DNA from: Opitutaceae bacterium
GTDB lineage: Bacteria; Verrucomicrobiota; Verrucomicrobiia; Opitutales; Opitutaceae
Length of the DNA stretch: 10,489 nucleotides
Direction: 5' to 3'
NCBI GenBank assembly: GCA_031254955.1
Contig: JAIRTK010000341.1
Span: 1 to 10,489 of the forward strand
Shown: positions 5,932 to 10,489 of the stretch, piece after piece
How the letters are laid out: every line of letters starts with the position of its first letter
Position numbering within the stretch: the stretch's first letter is position 1
The notes under the pieces: model-generated
Told to the model about the DNA's origin: nothing
The model's database searches: none
The model's input: the letters and a program-made list of their open reading frames with translations, nothing else
Made by a program: the position numbers and the translations under genes

Positions 5932-7784
5932 GTTTCGGTGAGGGCGCCGGTGGCGTCGCGGAGGAAGCAGCGGAGTTCGACGGGGTTGCCGGAGCCGTCG
6001 GGCTTGATGGCAAACGCGGCGCGCCAAGTGCGGTTGAAGGGGTTTTGCTCGACGCCCGCGTGGACGAGTTTCGCGCCGTCGCCGACGGTCACGACGGCCT
6101 CGATGGCGGTGGTGGTTGCTGCGGCGGTTGCGGTGGTGGCGGCGGTGGTAGTGGTGGTAGTGGTGGTAGTGGTGGCGCCAGTGGCGGTGGTGCTGGTGGC
6201 GGTGGCGGGCGCAGGGGGCGACCTTGTGTCGAGCCGGGTTTGGCGGGCGCGGCCTGACGCGAGGTCAGGCCCTACGGTGGCGGAGGGGGTTGCTGCTGTT
6301 GCGGCGGCGGCGGTGGCGGAAACAGGGGCGTGGACGTGCTTGTCCGCGATTTCGCGGGCAGGAATGCCCGCGCTCCTGTCATCGGCGGGGGGCGTCGCGC
6401 CTGTGCTCCTGTCACCAAGGGGCGGCATTGATGGCGAAACGTTTTCGAAATCGACCCAGAAGCGCCGGAGTTCCGGCTCGTGCGTTTTCGAGTGCCCCTG
6501 ACGCGTCGCGATGACGCGGCCACCGGGCGGCTGCGCGAGGCGGGCGGCGCCGGTGTGCCAGTGCAGGCGGTATTCGAGCGTGAGCGGGCGCCCGGCGGGC
6601 GGGAGTTGTCCGGGCACCCAGAAGGCGACGATGTTGTCGTTGGTTTCGTCGGGGGTGGGGATTTCGACCAGCCGGACTTCGCCGCGCCCCCAGTCGCCGA
6701 CAGGCTCGACCCAGGCGGAGGGGCGCAGGTGATAGGCGGCCTCGATGTCCTCGTAGCTGGAGAAGGCGCGGTCGCGTTGCGCGAGGCCGAAGCCGCGCGG
6801 GTTTTGGTCGGTGAACGCGGCGGCGCGCACGGCGCGCGGGTTGTCGAGCGGGCGCCATATCCATTCGCCCGCGCCGGTGTGCATCGCGAGGCCGTCGGAG
6901 TCGTGCACCTCGGGCCGCAGGTCCTCGAAGCGGCGGGTCGAGTTTTCGCCAAACCAGAACATGCTCGTGAGCGGCGCGACGCCGAGGACTCGCACGGTGT
7001 TTTCCGCGCCGGCGCGCAGGAAGAGCGTGGCGCGCACGCGCGCGACGGTGTCGTCGCCGGGGGCGATGGAAAATTGATACGCGCCCGCGACGCCCGGGCT
7101 GTCGAGCAGCGCGTGGATCACGATTTCGCGCGCGCCGGGCCGGGGCCGCTCGACCCAGAATTCCTCAAACACGGGGAACTCCTCGCCGCCAGGCTCGGCT
7201 GTGTTGAGCGCGAGGCCGCGCGCGGAGAGTCCGTAGCGCGCGCCGCGCGACAGGGCGCGGAAGTAGCTCGCGCCTTGGAACACGATGAGTTCGTCGAAAT
7301 GGCCGGGGGTGTTCAACGGCGTGGTGACGCGCAACCCGCTGAAACCCATGTCGGACGGGATCGCGCCGTCCAGTCCGGTGTTTTTTCCGTAGTCGAAGAG
7401 TTTTTGGGCGAACGGAACCGGGCGTTCATGGCCGTCCACGACCTCGTGGATTTGCACGGTGTGGCGCTGGATGAAGCCGGGGTGGAAAAACTGGAGCTGG
7501 AAGGGCAGGTTTTCCGCGCGCCACAGGGATTGCGCCGGGTCGAAGCGGATGTCGCGATGCCGGTCGTAGTCGAGGTTTTGCAACACCGGCGGCACGCGGC
7601 TGGCGCGGGCTTGGTAGGGCGTCGCGGCCAGATCGCGCGCCCGGGCTTGAAGCCTCTCGAACGAGAACGGCGCGCCGAGGGGAGCGGGGGAGGCGGGTTG
7701 CGCGGCCCCCGGCATGGCGCTGGTGCAAAACAAGACGGCGGCGAATGCGGCGAGTGTTGGAAGCTGCTGCAAGGTGTGGTGCAT
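5907..7784 (-). CDS. opgG: Periplasmic glucan biosynthesis protein OpgG (MdoG), with unusual linker
   Basis: Periplasmic protein required for osmoregulated periplasmic glucan synthesis; E. coli OpgG/OpgD-type proteins have been assigned to glycoside hydrolase family 186, acting on beta-1,2-glucan. The 625-residue protein has a signal peptide (hydrophobic about 9-22, likely cut after A28) and then the conserved domain. This includes FERLQARARDLA (42-53), LFDYGKNTG (129-137), GASYFRAL (171-178), MFWFGENS (275-282), NPRGFGLAQRDRAFSSYED (328-346), RPSAWVEP (354-361) and ETNDNIVAFWVPG (380-392). The C-terminal beta domain (about 561-625) ends in LTETWSYLW. Residues about 452-560 are an Ala/Thr/Pro-rich insert not expected in the family; E. 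coli OpgG is about 511 residues. The n-region of the signal lacks Lys/Arg, so an ATG at 7833-7835, adding an Arg-containing stretch, is a real alternative start. No Shine-Dalgarno sequence precedes either. First gene of the opgG-orf209-opgH operon. Confidence 0.93.
   Translation of the reverse strand: MHHTLQQLPTLAAFAAVLFCTSAMPGAAQPASPAPLGAPFSFERLQARARDLAATPYQARASRVPPVLQNLDYDRHRDIRFDPAQSLWRAENLPFQLQFFHPGFIQRHTVQIHEVVDGHERPVPFAQKLFDYGKNTGLDGAIPSDMGFSGLRVTTPLNTPGHFDELIVFQGASYFRALSRGARYGLSARGLALNTAEPGGEEFPVFEEFWVERPRPGAREIVIHALLDSPGVAGAYQFSIAPGDDTVARVRATLFLRAGAENTVRVLGVAPLTSMFWFGENSTRRFEDLRPEVHDSDGLAMHTGAGEWIWRPLDNPRAVRAAAFTDQNPRGFGLAQRDRAFSSYEDIEAAYHLRPSAWVEPVGDWGRGEVRLVEIPTPDETNDNIVAFWVPGQLPPAGRPLTLEYRLHWHTGAARLAQPPGGRVIATRQGHSKTHEPELRRFWVDFENVSPSMPPLGDRSTGATPPADDRSAGIPAREIADKHVHAPVSATAAAATAATPSATVGPDLASGRARQTRLDTRSPPAPATATSTTATGATTTTTTTTTTAATTATAAATTTAIEAVVTVGDGAKLVHAGVEQNPFNRTWRAAFAIKPDGSGNPVELRCFLRDATGALTETWSYLWNQ
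6107..6210. repeat. GGT/GGC trinucleotide tract inside opgG
   Basis: A plus-strand run of GGT, GGC and AGT triplets, read on the minus strand as ACC, GCC and ACT codons. It gives about 35 residues of almost pure Thr/Ala with ten Thr in a row (residues about 526-560 of OpgG). Such a tract can change length by slippage in steps of one codon without breaking the frame. Confidence 0.9.
6251..6271. repeat. Palindrome embedded in opgG, GGCCTGAC type
   Basis: GGCCTGAC (6251-6258) pairs with GTCAGGCC (6264-6271) around a 5-base loop. It is in frame in opgG and encodes residues 505-512, GPDLASGR, within the non-conserved linker. Confidence 0.8.
6353..6413. repeat. Palindrome and 33-bp spaced repeat embedded in opgG
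   Basis: CGCGGGCAGGAATGCCCGCG (6353-6372) is a hairpin with an 8-bp stem and GGAA loop, encoding about residues 471-478 (SAGIPARE) of OpgG. Next to it GCTCCTGTC occurs at 6372-6380 and again 33 bases on at 6405-6413, giving DRS twice in the protein (458-460 and 469-471). Both lie in the linker and keep the frame. Confidence 0.75.
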
Positions 7785-7886
7785 GATGCGGACGCGAGGC
7801 CTGATTGACGGAAACAACGGCAAATCGTTCCGCATTATTTTCGGCGGTATTTTGAGCGGGCCTGCCCCCGATTTCACGGCGTGGCG

Positions 7887-7924
7887 CGCGATTGCGCGGC
7901 TCGCGATTGCGCGAAATTTCGCGC
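7887..7924. promoter_or_regulatory. Direct repeat and 16-bp palindrome upstream of opgG
   Basis: CGCGATTGCGCG occurs twice in the same direction (7887-7898 and 7902-7913), start to start 15 bases. The second overlaps the perfect palindrome GCGCGAAATTTCGCGC (7909-7924). The block lies 103-140 bases before the opgG start. The shape suits a binding site for a dimeric regulator, but no cognate regulator is in the window and no promoter boxes are clear beside it. Confidence 0.35.
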
Positions 7925-7995
7925 CGCGTAGCCTCGGTTAATAAAAAGCTCTCTTTCGGCGTCGTTGCGTCTCCGCGTGCATTTTTCATGGGCAG

Positions 7996-8016
7996 GGACG
8001 GCCCGTCGAGCCGTCC
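7996..8016. repeat. GGACGGC hairpin repeat
   Basis: GGACGGC (7996-8002) pairs with GCCGTCC (8010-8016) around a 7-base loop. It resembles the other dispersed hairpins in this window in size and GC content. No T-run follows. Confidence 0.55.
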
Positions 8017-8108
8017 TCGGACGCTTCGGAGAAGCATCCCAGCCTCGGCGGTGACGCTAGCGGGCTGACAGACGGGTGGGGCCGTGGTTTAACTATGAGT
8101 TTAGGGTA

Positions 8109-8145
8109 TTCCCGCTCGTGTTTATTCGCGTCCATTCACGGTTGG
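8109..8145. repeat. Degenerate dispersed repeat ('cgtgtttattcgcgtccattcacgg' type)
   Basis: Reverse-complemented, this reads like the short-period 'ccgtgaatggacgcgaataaacacga' sequence that I recall as a frequent intergenic repeat in Verrucomicrobiota genomes. Its translation (FPLVFIRVHSRL) is a common false small protein. It is a single copy in the window, so the call depends on memory. Confidence 0.45.
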
Positions 8146-8210
8146 TTTGTCGGATTGAAAAAAATTTTCCAAACCTCCCTTTATCTTTATCTCCCAGCGG
8201 CACCGTTCGG

Positions 8211-8275
8211 AGGAGAAAAGAAAACGAGAGAGCGAAAGAGAAAGAGAACGAGAAAGAGAAAGAAGAAAGAGGGGG
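8211..8275 (+). repeat. Purine-rich microsatellite-like tract
   Basis: Sixty-five bases that are A or G except for four C, dominated by GAAAGA/GAGAAA steps (AGAGAAAGAGAACGAGAAAG in the middle). It could form triplex-type DNA or an unstructured A/G-rich RNA. It lies about 300 bases upstream of rpsA. Confidence 0.8.
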
Positions 8276-8294
8276 TGCCCTCGGCTCCCTCGGC

Positions 8295-8318
8295 TTGACC
8301 GATTTGACCGATTTGTCC
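8295..8318. repeat. TTGACCGATT short tandem repeat
   Basis: TTGACCGATT is repeated twice and followed by a third, diverged unit (TTGTCC). The first unit starts at 8295 and the period is 10 bases, about one helical turn. No function is evident. Confidence 0.6.
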
Positions 8319-8444
8319 ACTGTGCCCGGTTTGCATTGCACCCCGATGCCCAGCTGCCCCGAATGCCCCAAATACCGCATTTTCATGCTTGCCCCTCAAA
8401 GCGCAAAGCCGGATGTTCCGCCCCTTGCGGCAATCACCCAGGTC

Positions 8445-8478
8445 AAACCGGCGCGCCGCGTTGCTCCCGCCGGTTTTT
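8445..8478 (+). terminator. Terminator-like hairpin in the rpsA leader
   Basis: AAACCGGCG (8445-8453) pairs with CGCCGGTTT (8468-8476) around a 14-base loop, and the T-run extends to 8478 (five T). It lies 90 bases before the rpsA start. It could end transcription coming from upstream, or act as an attenuator if the rpsA promoter is upstream of it. The short U-run and A-rich 5' arm would also suit a plain stem-loop. Confidence 0.45.
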
Positions 8479-8568
8479 AGTCAAAACAACCTTCAACCAA
8501 CGGCCGAAAGGCCTCCTGCGAAGGTCCGGCGCCCCGGAGCAAGGCGGCGGCGCCCTCGCATTCGCCAC

Positions 8569-10242
<1,674 letters not shown>

Positions 10243-10273
10243 CACCCCGCGCCGCCAACACCCCCCGCACACG

Positions 10274-10308
10274 AAACGCCCGGCCCGAAACGGCCAGGCG
10301 TTTTTTTT
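10274..10308 (+). terminator. Rho-independent terminator of rpsA
   Basis: AAACGCC (10274-10280) and GGCC (10282-10285) pair with GGCC (10292-10295) and GGCGTTT (10297-10303), with one C-A mismatch and a short CGAAAC loop. Eight T follow (10301-10308). It starts 32 bases after the rpsA stop codon and separates rpsA from ligA. Confidence 0.92.
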
Positions 10309-10373
10309 GACCCAACCCCCACGCTCCACGCTTCACGCCCGCCCGCGAATCTGTCTAACATTCCACCTTGGAC

Positions 10374-10489
10374 ATGACACCCGACGCCGCCCAGACCCGC
10401 CTCGCCGAACTCCGCACCACCATCGCCCGCCACGACGAACTCTATTACCGCCGCGCCGCGCCCGCGATCAACGACAGCGAATACGACCG
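10374..10489 (+). CDS. ligA: NAD-dependent DNA ligase LigA, N-terminal fragment
   Basis: Only the first 38 codons are in the window. The translation runs MTPDAAQTRLAELR, then ARHDELYYRRAAPAINDSEYD. This matches the Ia domain of bacterial LigA (consensus LR..I..H...YY....P.ISD.EYD), in which the Tyr and Asp residues contact NAD+. LigA seals nicks in replication and repair, using NAD+. The gene runs off the right edge. The ATG at 10374 fits the usual length before the HxxxYY motif; no Shine-Dalgarno sequence precedes it. It follows the rpsA terminator by 65 bases, so it probably has its own promoter. Confidence 0.92.
   Translation, partial: MTPDAAQTRLAELRTTIARHDELYYRRAAPAINDSEYD

Larger units (their letters stand above)
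7785..8568. other. Divergent intergenic region between opgG and rpsA
   Basis: Bases 784 in length without a credible gene. It must hold the promoters of opgG (minus) and rpsA (plus), but I cannot identify either with confidence. It contains a direct repeat and palindrome (7887-7924), a GGACGGC hairpin (7996-8016), a degenerate Verrucomicrobiota-type repeat (8109-8145), a purine-rich tract (8211-8275), a short tandem repeat (8295-8318) and hairpins in the rpsA leader (8445-8554). Short open frames here are products of the repeats. Confidence 0.7.

Noticed and set aside
3803..6013. Minus-strand frame of 736 codons spanning opgH and the 209-residue gene
   Set aside because: Extremely Arg/Pro/His-rich, in the shifted frame of two better-supported genes; typical high-GC false frame.
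8155..8187. Promoter for rpsA (TTGAAA followed by an AT-rich TTTATC/TATCTT)
   Set aside because: The spacing is 19-21 bases and the match to the boxes is poor; the site is about 380 bases from rpsA and next to repeats.
8076..8480. Small plus-strand open frames between opgG and rpsA
   Set aside because: Their translations come from a dispersed repeat, a purine tract and a tandem repeat; no sign of a conserved protein.

Overview
The window is a high-GC bacterial chromosome segment that most resembles Verrucomicrobiota, probably the Opitutaceae. This is inferred from gene content, from family-level protein similarity recalled by eye, and from the many dispersed palindromic repeats (the purine-rich 'accacgg..cacggag' type, the GGAGGCCTC type and the GGGCTTCGC type). 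No search was run, so the taxonomy is tentative.

Layout. Bases 1-1372 hold no intact gene. They are a repeat island: a 42-bp fold-back element (231-365), a mobile-looking 272-bp element with terminal inverted repeats (417-688), a frameshifted remnant of an IS110-type transposase (682-1038, minus), a perfect hairpin (1040-1078), a nested inverted-repeat element made of four short hairpins (1100-1338, core 1144-1286), and a 28-bp tandem palindrome array (1348-1431). The array runs into the 3' end of rlmN (1373-2533, minus), so the last 19 residues of RlmN are repeat-encoded. Bases 2534-3105 carry a 10-bp tandem repeat, another fold-back and a second, inverted copy of the 272-bp element.

Bases 3106-7784 are a minus-strand operon for osmoregulated periplasmic glucans, in the order opgG, a 209-residue membrane-anchored protein of unknown function, opgH. 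OpgH is an inner-membrane glucosyltransferase that polymerises and exports the glucan; OpgG acts on it in the periplasm. The middle protein may be the detached N-terminal cytoplasmic part of OpgH. OpgG carries a low-complexity insert of about 110 residues that is itself encoded by palindromes and a trinucleotide repeat.

Bases 7785-8568 are a 784-bp divergent intergenic region with several repeats, a perfect 16-bp palindrome upstream of opgG, and three hairpins in the rpsA leader. On the plus strand follow rpsA (8569-10242, six S1 domains, 557 residues), a clear rho-independent terminator (10274-10308) and the first 38 codons of ligA (10374 to the window end).

The genes are housekeeping or envelope functions (23S rRNA/tRNA methylation, periplasmic glucans, ribosomal protein S1, DNA ligase). 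The unusual content is the density and variety of palindromic elements, at least two of which have been absorbed into protein-coding sequence (RlmN tail, OpgG linker). I saw no phage, CRISPR, defence or biosynthetic cluster.
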